A program made the position numbers and the translations under genes. The notes beneath the pieces are model-generated. The model was not told the origin of the DNA, ran no database searches, and worked only from the letters and a program-made list of their open reading frames with translations. From the NCBI RefSeq assembly GCF_050490315.1, contig NZ_JBNPEO010000004.1, positions 62,001 through 126,000 on the forward strand: 64,000 nt of DNA, read 5' to 3'. Shown piece after piece: positions 33,273 through 40,837 of the stretch. Source of the DNA: JBNPEO01 sp050490315. GTDB lineage: Bacteria > Actinomycetota > Actinomycetes > Actinomycetales > Micrococcaceae. Numbering within the stretch: the first letter of the stretch is position 1; every line of letters starts with the position of its first letter.

Positions 33273-33776
33273 ATGGCCGATCCGGCCCGCGCCGCGAAGC
33301 TGGCGCAACGTATCAAGGTTGTAGTTGCCGAGGCACTTCGCAAGGTGGTTAAGGACGAACGAGTTCTCAACGTCACCATCACGGACGCACGTGTGACCAA
33401 TGACCTGCAGCACGCAACGGTTTACTACACGGCTTTCGGCGACGAAACAGCCCAACAGGACGCCTCAGCAGCATTGACCAAAGCAACCGGCATTTTGCGC
33501 CGCGAAGTAGGACGCAACATTACGGTTCGTCTCACCCCAACCCTTGAGTTTGTGGCTGACGAGATCCCGGTCAACGCATCCAACCTTGAAGCTCTACTCC
33601 GGGTTGCCAAGGAACGCGACGCCGAGCTGGCTCAACTAGCCGCTGGTGCCGTGCACGCAGGCGACGCAGACCCGTACAAGTCCGCCATCGATGACGCTGA
33701 CTTTGACGACGAGGACGACGAGGACGACGAGGACGACGACGAGGACCAAGAAAGCGCAGAATCACCGCGCTCCTAG
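33273..33776 (+). CDS. rbfA: 30S ribosome-binding factor RbfA
   Basis: 167 residues. The KH-like RbfA domain fills residues 1-115 (RIKVVVAEALRKVVKDERVL, then TPTLEFVADEIPVNA). The C-terminal 30 residues are almost all Asp and Glu, an unusual acidic tail coded by GAC/GAG runs. It helps mature the 16S rRNA 5' end in the cold. The ATG at 33273 has a strong AGGAGG site; the frame is open 13 codons further upstream without similarity. In many Actinobacteria a DHH phosphoesterase follows, but here truB comes next. Confidence 0.94.
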   Translation: MADPARAAKLAQRIKVVVAEALRKVVKDERVLNVTITDARVTNDLQHATVYYTAFGDETAQQDASAALTKATGILRREVGRNITVRLTPTLEFVADEIPVNASNLEALLRVAKERDAELAQLAAGAVHAGDADPYKSAIDDADFDDEDDEDDEDDDEDQESAESPRS

Positions 33777-33797
33777 TTCTGCCTTAGTCGGTACATT

Positions 33798-33852
33798 CCT
33801 TCCAGGCTTATAGGTGCGCAGGCTCCCGGGCCTGTGCACCTATACTGGAAGG
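33798..33852. promoter_or_regulatory. 55-bp near-perfect palindrome ending one base before truB
   Basis: The outer arms CCTTCCAG (33798-33805) and CTGGAAGG (33845-33852) are exact. The inner arms ATAGGTGCGCAGG (33810-33822) and CCTGTGCACCTAT (33831-33843) differ at one position. The right outer arm is the truB ribosome-binding site, and the right inner arm runs into the TATACT -10 box (33841-33846). It is either a translational on/off hairpin or an operator over the promoter. Confidence 0.65.
33841..33846 (+). promoter_or_regulatory. Leaderless-spaced -10 box of truB
   Basis: TATACT, then 7 nt (GGAAGGC), then the GTG at 33854. The spacing matches the other leaderless starts. If transcription starts here, the GGAAGG would be mostly missing from the mRNA. 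Confidence 0.5.
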
Positions 33853-33853
33853 C

Positions 33854-34792
33854 GTGCTTTCTGGACTCGTAATCGTTGATAAACCGCAGGGCTTTACTAG
33901 CCATGACGTGGTGGCGAGGATGCGGCGGCTGGCCGGCACTCGCAAGGTGGGCCACGCCGGAACGCTAGACCCCATGGCCACCGGAGTCCTGGTGATTGGA
34001 GTCAACAAAGCAACTCGATTGTTGACCTACATCGTCGGCACTACCAAAACATATACCGCCACCATTCGTTTAGGGCAGAGCACCATCACGGACGACGCCG
34101 AGGGCGAGTTCACCTCCTCAGCCTCCACGGTGAATATCACCGAAGAAGCGGTCCGGGCGCAGATTGCCGTACTCAGTGGCGAGATCCAACAAGTACCCAG
34201 CAGCGTGAGTGCCATCAAAGTCAACGGCGAACGTTCATACGCACGCGTGCGTGCTGGCGAAGAAGTGCAACTGGCAGCCCGCCCGGTGACCATCCACCGA
34301 TTTGAGCTCCATTCCTTCACCAGACCTGATGGAGAAGACGTTGTTGACCTGGATGTCACAGTTGAATGTTCTTCGGGAACCTATATCCGGGCTTTGGCCA
34401 GAGACTTGGGGCAGGCGCTGAACGTCGGCGGACACCTGACGGCACTACGCCGCACCCATGTTGGGCCGTACAGCATCGAGCAGGCAAGCACTCTTGAAGA
34501 GCTAGCAGAGGAGTTCAAGCTCCTTGATATGTCTGACGCTGCTCGTGCACTGATGCCTAACCGAATTCTCACTGCCGAGGAAGTCACGGAGCTCTCCTTT
34601 GGCCGCCGAATCGCAGCATCGGCTGATTTTAGTAGCTATGCAAAGGTGTCTACGGCGGAAGAGCCTGTGGCTGCTTTTGCACCGGACGGGACGCTCATTG
34701 CTTTGTTGGCTGATTCCGGCAAATATGCCAAGCCGGTACTTGTTTTTGAACCCGGCAACGGTGGTTCGTCCGCAACGGAGGAAAAAAACTAA
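33854..34792 (+). CDS. truB: tRNA pseudouridine(55) synthase
   Basis: 312 residues. The catalytic aspartate lies in HAGTLDPMATGVLVIGVNKA. GLVIVDKPQGFTSHDVVARM near the start and CSSGTYIRALARDLGQAL in the C-terminal half are also typical. It forms pseudouridine 55 in the T-loop of tRNAs. GTG start. The gene is preceded by an extraordinary palindrome (33798-33852). It is directly followed by a small membrane protein gene. Confidence 0.95.
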   Translation: MLSGLVIVDKPQGFTSHDVVARMRRLAGTRKVGHAGTLDPMATGVLVIGVNKATRLLTYIVGTTKTYTATIRLGQSTITDDAEGEFTSSASTVNITEEAVRAQIAVLSGEIQQVPSSVSAIKVNGERSYARVRAGEEVQLAARPVTIHRFELHSFTRPDGEDVVDLDVTVECSSGTYIRALARDLGQALNVGGHLTALRRTHVGPYSIEQASTLEELAEEFKLLDMSDAARALMPNRILTAEEVTELSFGRRIAASADFSSYAKVSTAEEPVAAFAPDGTLIALLADSGKYAKPVLVFEPGNGGSSATEEKN

Positions 34793-35146
34793 GTGGACGG
34801 TTATTTTTATGCCATTCTCGCCGTCGGACTGTGCTCCACTCTGATTTGTCTTGGGGCGGGCATTATGCGCAAGGCCCCCAACGACGTCACGCTATTGTCT
34901 GTTGTGGCTGTAGAACTGAGCATGTTCGTTTATTTGGTGGGCTCAATTGTCCGTTCCATTGCGGGGGAGCACATCGCAGGGGAACAGTGGGAGTTCTGGG
35001 GTTACATGCTCACAGCACTGCTGGTTCCCGTTGCGGCTGTCTATTGGGCAGTCCTTGAACGCACCCGGTGGAGCAATTTTGTTTTGGCGGCGGTGGGTAT
35101 CAACTCGCTGGTGATGGCCGCGCGTATGAATCAGATCTGGTACTAG
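34793..35146 (+). CDS. Small membrane protein of unknown function
   Basis: 117 residues, four predicted membrane segments (about residues 5-24, 34-53, 68-87 and 95-110), with charged loops and no enzyme motif. GTG start immediately after the truB stop, so it is co-transcribed. It resembles small membrane proteins seen near truB/ribF in Micrococcaceae, but I cannot name it. Confidence 0.75.
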   Translation: MDGYFYAILAVGLCSTLICLGAGIMRKAPNDVTLLSVVAVELSMFVYLVGSIVRSIAGEHIAGEQWEFWGYMLTALLVPVAAVYWAVLERTRWSNFVLAAVGINSLVMAARMNQIWY

Positions 35147-35166
35147 GCATGCAGGAAGAACAAGCT

Positions 35167-35673
35167 ATGGAGCACCACAACAGCGCCGCCAGCAAGCAAG
35201 AGAGCAACAAGCCGGAGACCAACAAGCCGGAGACCACCGAGCCGGAGACCAACAAGGCAGAGAGTGGTCAGGCAGTGTCTAACACCAGAAACACCGGACC
35301 TGGCCGTCTACTGATTGCCGTCTATGGGATTTTTGCCCTCGCCGCCACAGCGCGCGCCGGCTACCAAATCGCTACCAAGTTCAGCGAAGCTCCCGTGGCC
35401 TACTCGCTTTCGGCCTTCGCGGCGATTGTGTACATCGTTGCCACAATCTCCTTAGCCAAAGCCGGTACAAACTGGTTTAAAGTTTCGCTGGTGGCACTGA
35501 TCGTCGAATTGCTCGGCGTCCTTGTTGTGGGTTTCTTGAGCATCGCCGACTCTGTGGCCTTCCCTCACCAAACTGTTTGGTCAGGCTTTGGTCAGGGCTA
35601 CGGATACGTTCCGCTGCTCTTGCCGATTATTGGACTCATCTGGCTCTACCGCCGCAGGCCTGCAGCTCACTAA
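35167..35673 (+). CDS. Membrane protein with charged repetitive N-terminus
   Basis: 168 residues. The N-terminal ~45 residues are hydrophilic and contain repeats of the type NKPET/TEPET. The remainder has four membrane segments (GRLLIAVYGIFALAATA first; LLLPIIGLIWLYRR last). ATG 35167 was chosen because AGGAAG lies 8 nt upstream; ATG 35149 is in frame but lacks a site. It follows the previous small membrane gene by 20 nt and may form a pair with it. No homologue recognised. Confidence 0.72.
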   Translation: MEHHNSAASKQESNKPETNKPETTEPETNKAESGQAVSNTRNTGPGRLLIAVYGIFALAATARAGYQIATKFSEAPVAYSLSAFAAIVYIVATISLAKAGTNWFKVSLVALIVELLGVLVVGFLSIADSVAFPHQTVWSGFGQGYGYVPLLLPIIGLIWLYRRRPAAH

Positions 35674-35730
35674 ATTCTCGGCTATTGGCTGTTTAGATCT
35701 TTTGTCACGAGCACAAGTCGAGGCAAAAAA

Positions 35731-35778
35731 CGCCCTTGCTGAAACCAGAACTTCTGGGTTTCAGCAAGGGCGTCTTTT
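35731..35778. terminator. Bidirectional terminator
   Basis: CGCCCTTGCTGAAACC (35731-35746) is the exact inverse complement of GGTTTCAGCAAGGGCG (35757-35772). AAAAAA precedes it and TCTTTT follows, so it works for both the membrane protein operon and the convergent DUF937 gene. Confidence 0.9.
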
Positions 35779-35837
35779 ATGGTTCCTAGTGCTATGTCAT
35801 TCAGCGCCTGTTACCTCAGCGCCTGTGACTTCAGCGG

Positions 35838-36737
35838 CTATTTGTTGCCGAAAAGTCCGCCGAGCAAACCGCCAAGACCGCCCTGCTGGTTCTGCTGATC
35901 CTTAGTTGGCGCAGGATCGCCTTCGGGAAGATCAACGTTGATCACCTCACCCGGCTGTAGGTCTGCGCCATTGGGTGCCTCCGACTGCTCCGGGGTAGTC
36001 GGCGTCTGAGTGTCTTGATCGGAGAAGTTGGGGTCAACGGACGTGCTCTGGTCCTGGGCTTGTTGTGAGGAATCTTGCGCTTGGCCACCGCCAAGGATGT
36101 TGCCCAAAATATCCCCAAATCCGCCTTGGCTGGCCTGGCCCGGGGCAGCACTACCACTGCCACCGCCGAACATTCCGCCAAGGGATCCGAGGATGCTACC
36201 AAGCACACCACCGCCGGCGCCACTACCGGTGGAGGCACCCTGACCTCCGCCCAACAAGCCACCCAGAATGGAACCTAGGTCAGTTCCACCAGCCTGAGTT
36301 GTTCCGGCATCCGTGGTTTGACCCTGTTTCTGGCCCAAGTATTTAGACGCCAGCCATGACATCACAATCGGTGCCAGGATCGGAAGAACCTTGCTGATCA
36401 ATGTTCCGCCCGCACCGCCGAGGTTGGCTGCGCCGGCTAGTTGGCTAGCCACCTGATCTTGCTGGCCCCCAAAAACGTGGCTCACAATCTTTTCGCCGTC
36501 TGTGGTGTCCACCTGTGCAGCGTCGATCTCACCGTCAGAAAGATCATTTTGGTGCTGAGTCAATGCTGACTCCAGGTTCGCTGCAGCAGAGGGATCCTGG
36601 GCATTGTTTTGCATTCCAGCGAGCAAGGTAGGTACGGCGGCCTCTACGGCAGCCTGAGCACTAGCGGAGTCCGTCCCAAGCATCTGGGCGATCTGATCGA
36701 TGGGAAGCTTTCCCAGAATGTCTTCAAGCGCAGTCAT
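35838..36737 (-). CDS. DUF937 family protein
   Basis: 299 residues. The N-terminal ~130 residues (LEDILGKLPIDQIAQMLGTD, SASAQAAVEAAVPTLLAGMQ, then ALTQHQNDLSDGEIDAAQVD and GEKIVSHVFGGQQDQVASQL) form the helical DUF937 domain. The C-terminal half is low complexity, with repeated GSILGGLLGGG-like and Gln/Ser/Asp-rich stretches ending GGLGGLLGGLFGNK. Its role is unknown. AAGGAG lies 6 nt before the ATG at 36737; the frame is open for about 90 codons upstream but with shadow-like composition. It is divergent from ribF across a 313-bp region. Confidence 0.85.
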   Translation of the reverse strand: MTALEDILGKLPIDQIAQMLGTDSASAQAAVEAAVPTLLAGMQNNAQDPSAAANLESALTQHQNDLSDGEIDAAQVDTTDGEKIVSHVFGGQQDQVASQLAGAANLGGAGGTLISKVLPILAPIVMSWLASKYLGQKQGQTTDAGTTQAGGTDLGSILGGLLGGGQGASTGSGAGGGVLGSILGSLGGMFGGGSGSAAPGQASQGGFGDILGNILGGGQAQDSSQQAQDQSTSVDPNFSDQDTQTPTTPEQSEAPNGADLQPGEVINVDLPEGDPAPTKDQQNQQGGLGGLLGGLFGNK

Positions 36738-36984
36738 AGCTACTCCTTTGGCCAGCAGATGCCAGCATTGGCGAAAACTGAACGCTGCCGTACTGGCAGC
36801 CATTGCTCTTGCATCGTAGCCCCGGCAAAGTCGTGGCGGAAGTAACTCGGCACGGACAAACGGCTTAAAGGTGTGGTTGCCGCACCCGTCAATCGCGGTC
36901 CCTCCGCTGCGCTGCGCACATGGTTGCCAGCCACAGCGGGTAATCTTAGTGAGGTCCGCCGTCGGTCTCTGATCGGCACCGGTC

Positions 36985-37012
36985 TGTGCCAAAGGGTCAC
37001 ACCGTTGGCACA
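36985..37012. promoter_or_regulatory. Inverted repeat in the DUF937/ribF divergent region
   Basis: TGTGCCAA (36985-36992) and TTGGCACA (37005-37012) are exact inverse complements with a 12-bp spacer, 38 bp before the ribF start. The rest of this 313-bp divergent region (36738-37050) holds no gene I support; it should contain both promoters. Confidence 0.4.
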
Positions 37013-37050
37013 TAGATGAGCTGTCACACGAGGAGCGCAGGGCACTATAT

Positions 37051-38025
37051 ATGGTTCAGATCTGGAGCGATCTCGCGGAAGTTCCCGAGGGCTACGGGCC
37101 ATCGGTAGTAACCATAGGCAATTTTGACGGCGTCCATCAGGGCCATCAACAAGTCCTTGCCCAGTTAGTTGGGGTTGCTCGGGATGCGCACGCCAAGGCT
37201 GTAGCGGTAACTTTTGACCCGCATCCTTCGCAAGTGCACCGGCCGGAAAGTGCACCCGAGCTCATTATGGGTTTGGAAGACCGGCTCGAAGTACTTGCTG
37301 ACAACGGACTCGACGGCGTACTGGTGATGCACTACACCCTTGAACTGGCGGCCTTAACGCCCAGTGATTTTGTTCGCTCTGTGCTCGTTGATACTTTGCA
37401 CGTCTCCCATGTGGTGATTGGGCGAGACGTACGCTTTGGCAAAAATAACTCCGGTGATCTGAGCACCATGCAAGAGCTCGGAGCTGAATTCGGGTTCGAC
37501 GTTGTTGTCACCACAGAATTCGGTTCCCCAGAGAGTCACGACATGCATGGGGAGGGGCGCCGCTGCTCCTCAACGTGGGTCCGCGAAGCACTTTCAGAGG
37601 GAGATGTGGCTACTGCCTCATCCGTCTTAGGACGACCGCACCGAATGCGCGGAGTGGTGGTGCACGGGGCAGCCCGCGGGCGTGAACTCGGTTTTCCCAC
37701 GGCAAACCTTGCTACTGATGCGAGCGGCTACATTCCGGGTGACGGAATCTACGCGGGCTGGCTCACCGACGAGACCGGCAAAAAATGGCCGGCGGCCATA
37801 TCGGTGGGTTCAAACCCCACCTTTGAAGGCGTGAGCCGGCAGGTGGAAGCTCACGTGATTGATCGTCCCGCAGAAGCGGTGGAGGACTTTAACCTCTACG
37901 GACAAGCAGTTGTCCTCGAATTCGTCACCCGGTTGCGCGGCATGGTGGCCTACCGCGGCCCTGAAGCGCTCGTGGAACAAATGCGCCTGGATGTCCAGCA
38001 GGCACGAACAGTTTTGGAGAACTGA
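37051..38025 (+). CDS. ribF: Bifunctional riboflavin kinase/FMN adenylyltransferase
   Basis: 324 residues. N-terminal FAD synthetase (nucleotidyltransferase) domain with SVVTIGNFDGVHQGHQQVLA and TFDPHPSQVHRP, then a C-terminal riboflavin kinase domain with GRELGFPTANLATDASGYIP and GDGIYAGWL. It makes FMN and FAD. It directly precedes kynA, sharing one base; rpsO normally follows ribF in Actinobacteria. Confidence 0.95.
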   Translation: MVQIWSDLAEVPEGYGPSVVTIGNFDGVHQGHQQVLAQLVGVARDAHAKAVAVTFDPHPSQVHRPESAPELIMGLEDRLEVLADNGLDGVLVMHYTLELAALTPSDFVRSVLVDTLHVSHVVIGRDVRFGKNNSGDLSTMQELGAEFGFDVVVTTEFGSPESHDMHGEGRRCSSTWVREALSEGDVATASSVLGRPHRMRGVVVHGAARGRELGFPTANLATDASGYIPGDGIYAGWLTDETGKKWPAAISVGSNPTFEGVSRQVEAHVIDRPAEAVEDFNLYGQAVVLEFVTRLRGMVAYRGPEALVEQMRLDVQQARTVLEN

Positions 38026-38879
38026 TGAGTGTCGAGAAAAATACTCGCGATTTGGACCAAGGAATCGTCAAGGATTTCAGCTCCACCATGAGCTACGGCT
38101 CCTACCTGCAACTAGGTACGCTGCTCTCAGCACAGCAACCAGTCAGCACTCCGGAGCACCATGATGAAATGCTGTTTATCATCCAGCACCAGACCACGGA
38201 GTTATGGCTCAAATTGGTTCTGCATGAATTACGCAGTGCCAAAGAACAACTGCGCCAGGACCACTTGGCCGGCGCGCTCAAGGGCATTGCCCGGGTTAAG
38301 CACATCCAAAAGACCCTGACTGAACAGTGGTCCGTCTTGGCCACGCTCACTCCCACCGAGTATTCGGAGTTCCGTGGTTTCTTGGGGAAGTCCTCGGGAT
38401 TCCAGTCAGCCCAGTACCGGGCTGTTGAGTTCATTTTGGGCAACAAGAACCGGGCAATGCTAGAAGTCTTTGCTTCTGATCCGGACTCATACGCCATGCT
38501 TGAAGACCTTCTAAACTCGCCAAGCATCTATGACGAGTTTTTGGGGCACCTCCACCGCCAGGGTCACAGCATCCCTACCGCTCTGCTGGAGCGCGACGTC
38601 ACCCAAGCCCATGTGTTCACGGCCGAGCTTGTCCCTGTTTTCAAAAAGATTTATGAAGACGCCAATACCTATTGGGCCGCCTACGAGGCTTGTGAAGAAC
38701 TCGTGGACTTGGAAGATAACTTCCAGCTGTGGCGTTTCCGGCACTTGCGTACCGTGCAACGAACCATCGGGCTCAAAACCGGTACGGGTGGATCCAGCGG
38801 CGTCAGCTTTTTGCAAAAGGCCCTCGAACTAACCTTTTTCCCCGAGCTTTTTGCGGTCCGCACAGAGATTGGACGCTAG
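38025..38879 (+). CDS. kynA: Tryptophan 2,3-dioxygenase
   Basis: 284 residues. Family motifs are SYGSYLQLGTLLSAQQP, HDEMLFIIQHQTTELWLKLV, GFQSAQYRAVEFILGNKN and a C-terminal FRHLRTVQRTIGLKTGTGGS followed by GVSFLQKALELTFFPEL. It is a haem enzyme that opens the tryptophan indole ring to N-formylkynurenine. The start overlaps the ribF stop (TGATG), so it sits in the ribF transcript. kynU follows by 2 nt. No formamidase gene (kynB) is nearby. Confidence 0.94.
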   Translation: MSVEKNTRDLDQGIVKDFSSTMSYGSYLQLGTLLSAQQPVSTPEHHDEMLFIIQHQTTELWLKLVLHELRSAKEQLRQDHLAGALKGIARVKHIQKTLTEQWSVLATLTPTEYSEFRGFLGKSSGFQSAQYRAVEFILGNKNRAMLEVFASDPDSYAMLEDLLNSPSIYDEFLGHLHRQGHSIPTALLERDVTQAHVFTAELVPVFKKIYEDANTYWAAYEACEELVDLEDNFQLWRFRHLRTVQRTIGLKTGTGGSSGVSFLQKALELTFFPELFAVRTEIGR

Positions 38880-38881
38880 CC

Positions 38882-40162
38882 GTGAGCCAGGAACTTCAAA
38901 GCCTCAACCAAGCCGCACAGGAGTTGGATTCCGCTGACCCGCTAGCCGAGGTTCGCAAGGAGTTCATTGGCAGTGAGACGCCGTTGAGCTACCTCGACGG
39001 CAATTCCTTGGGCCGGCCCTTGCGCCGAACGGCCGAGGACATTAACGCCTTTATCCACCATTCTTGGGGCGGCAGGCTTATTCGTGGCTGGGACGAACAA
39101 TGGCTCGAATTGCCTCAAGTCATTGGAGATCAGCTTGGCTCGGTGGCGCTCGGTGCAGCGCCGGGACAAACCGTCATTGCCGATTCCACCACGGTGATTT
39201 TGTACAAGCTAGTCAGGGCAGCTGTAGCGGCTACACAAAACCATGGAGCTGGAGGAGCGCCCTCGAGAACCGAGTTGGTTGTAGACACCGATAATTTCCC
39301 CACGGATCGCTATGTGATGGAAGGAATTGCCGAGGAACTCGGTATGACATTGCGGTGGATTCAAGCTGATCCGCTGAGCGGAGTGAGCCTTGAACAGGTG
39401 CAAGCGGTCGTCGGCGCCAGCACCGCCGTCGTCCTTCTTAGCCACGTTAGTTACCGTTCCGGATATATTGCTGACATGGCTGCGATCACCGCCGCCGTGC
39501 ACGACGCCGGGGCACTAGTGGTGTGGGACCTATGCCATTCCGTGGGCGTACTAGAGCTTGCCCTGGACGAATGCGGGGTGGACTTCGCTGCTGGGTGCAC
39601 GTACAAATACCTCAATGGTGGTCCAGGGTCGCCAGCCTTCGCGTACGTCAACCAGAGGCATTTGGCAACGCTGAAACAGCCAATCTGGGGTTGGATGGGA
39701 CGCCGTGATGCCTTTGAGATGGCCCCTGGCTACCAAGCCGCCGACGGCATTCGAAGCTTCCTGAGCGGCACACCACCGGTATTTGGCATGCTTGCCGTCC
39801 GTGGAACCCTAGAGATCCTCGCTCAGGTGGGTATGCCAGCCGTGCGCGCCAAAGCCATAGAGCTGACCGAATTTGCGCTGCGCTGTTCTGAGCAGTTACT
39901 TGCCCCCTTGGGAGTTACCGTGGGCACACCCGGTGACCCAGCCCAGCGTGGTGGCCACATCACCATTAGCCACCAAGAATTTAGGGGCATGCTGGGTGGA
40001 TTGTGGGAAGTCGATGTGATTCCGGATTTCCGTGCTCCGGATGCGCTGCGCATTGGACTATCACCGTTGAGCACTTCCTTTGCCGAAGTCTTGCGTGGAA
40101 TGGTGGAAATCCGTGACCGACTGCACTTGCTGACTTCGACAACTTCGGGCCCCACCCTGTAA
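38882..40162 (+). CDS. kynU: Kynureninase
   Basis: 426 residues, fold type I PLP enzyme. Visible are YLDGNSLGRPLRRTAEDINA, the TVIADSTTVILYKLVRAA region, VVWDLCHSVGVLELAL and the PLP lysine in CTYKYLNGGPGSPAF, followed by WGWMGRRDAFEMAPGYQAA. It cleaves kynurenine to anthranilate and alanine. I place the start at GTG 38882, which gives the family-like SQELQSLNQAAQELD start; the frame is open upstream within kynA only as a shadow. The two genes form a kynurenine unit inserted between ribF and rpsO. Confidence 0.93.
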   Translation: MSQELQSLNQAAQELDSADPLAEVRKEFIGSETPLSYLDGNSLGRPLRRTAEDINAFIHHSWGGRLIRGWDEQWLELPQVIGDQLGSVALGAAPGQTVIADSTTVILYKLVRAAVAATQNHGAGGAPSRTELVVDTDNFPTDRYVMEGIAEELGMTLRWIQADPLSGVSLEQVQAVVGASTAVVLLSHVSYRSGYIADMAAITAAVHDAGALVVWDLCHSVGVLELALDECGVDFAAGCTYKYLNGGPGSPAFAYVNQRHLATLKQPIWGWMGRRDAFEMAPGYQAADGIRSFLSGTPPVFGMLAVRGTLEILAQVGMPAVRAKAIELTEFALRCSEQLLAPLGVTVGTPGDPAQRGGHITISHQEFRGMLGGLWEVDVIPDFRAPDALRIGLSPLSTSFAEVLRGMVEIRDRLHLLTSTTSGPTL

Positions 40163-40294
40163 ACTGGCATGTGGATCCGGCTGCAGTCCGTGGTTGCCTG
40201 ATCCTGCATTTGCTATAAGCCGCTTTGGCGGTGGCAATGCAACCCGGCAGTGATCTACTGATCCGGGCCTCACGGCACAACTCTAGGAGTTATT

Positions 40295-40564
40295 GTGGCA
40301 CTTGACGCCGCCATCAAGCAGCAGATCATGAAGGAATACGCAACGGGCGAAGCCGACACCGGCTCACCCGAGGTTCAGATTGCTGTGCTGTCCAAGCGCA
40401 TCTCTGACCTGACGGAACACCTGAAGATGCACAAGCACGATCACCACACCCGCCGTGGCCTTATGGGCTTGGTAGGTCGTCGTAAGCGCATGCTGCGCTA
40501 CCTGCACGACACTGACATCACGCGCTACCGTACGCTCATTGAGCGCCTCGGCCTGCGTCGCTAG
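40295..40564 (+). CDS. rpsO: 30S ribosomal protein S15
   Basis: 89 residues, the standard S15 length and sequence (GEADTGSPEVQIAVLSKRIS, LTEHLKMHKHDHHTRRGLM, RKRMLRYLHDTDITRYRTLI). GTG start preceded by CTAGGAG 6 nt upstream. The 132-nt leader contains short hairpins (such as AAGCCGCTTTGGCGG), a possible autoregulatory structure, as rpsO leaders often bind S15. A terminator-like hairpin lies between it and pnp. Confidence 0.96.
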   Translation: MALDAAIKQQIMKEYATGEADTGSPEVQIAVLSKRISDLTEHLKMHKHDHHTRRGLMGLVGRRKRMLRYLHDTDITRYRTLIERLGLRR

Positions 40565-40574
40565 TTAGACTGAG

Positions 40575-40611
40575 GGCGGTTCTTTCCCCATGGGGAAAGA
40601 CCGCCTTCTTT
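40575..40611 (+). terminator. Terminator/processing hairpin between rpsO and pnp
   Basis: GGCGGTTCTTTCCCCA pairs with TGGGGAAAGACCGCC (one bulged T), followed by TTCTTT. A hairpin at this place is common in rpsO-pnp operons, where it both terminates partly and is cut by RNase III. Confidence 0.75.
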
Positions 40612-40710
40612 CGCAGCACGGATAGCTTTCCGAGCTAGTAATTCAAAAAATCAATAGGAGTTTCAACCAGAAATCGCGCATTCGCGGTCCTCGGTAGTGA
40701 TCTCCGGGAA

Positions 40711-40732
40711 GTGCTGGCCCGCTGGGCAGCAC
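40711..40732 (+). promoter_or_regulatory. Hairpin in the pnp leader
   Basis: GTGCTG and CAGCAC flank CCC/GGG with one bulged G, a stable stem in the 276-bp rpsO-pnp gap. In other bacteria the pnp leader is a substrate of PNPase autocontrol, so this is a candidate element. I see no gene in the gap. Confidence 0.35.
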
Positions 40733-40837
40733 ATAGGCCCGTGGATCTCGATCGAAGACCGGGTGTTGTACAGGCAGAACGTTCTGATCCTGGGCTGATT
40801 ATGGTGGCTCCGCTAAGCAGAAACGGAGGTGACTCTC

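Noticed and set aside
36738..37050. FMN riboswitch upstream of ribF
   Set aside because: The conserved RFN-element sequence blocks are not visible in the 313-bp gap; only one inverted repeat is.
40163..40294. Structured riboswitch in the rpsO leader
   Set aside because: Only short hairpins are visible; no known riboswitch core. S15 autoregulation is possible but not shown.
40829..40837. pnp starting at GTG 40829
   Set aside because: The GTG is part of the GGAGGTGA ribosome site; the TTG at 40838 is correctly spaced and gives the family N-terminus.
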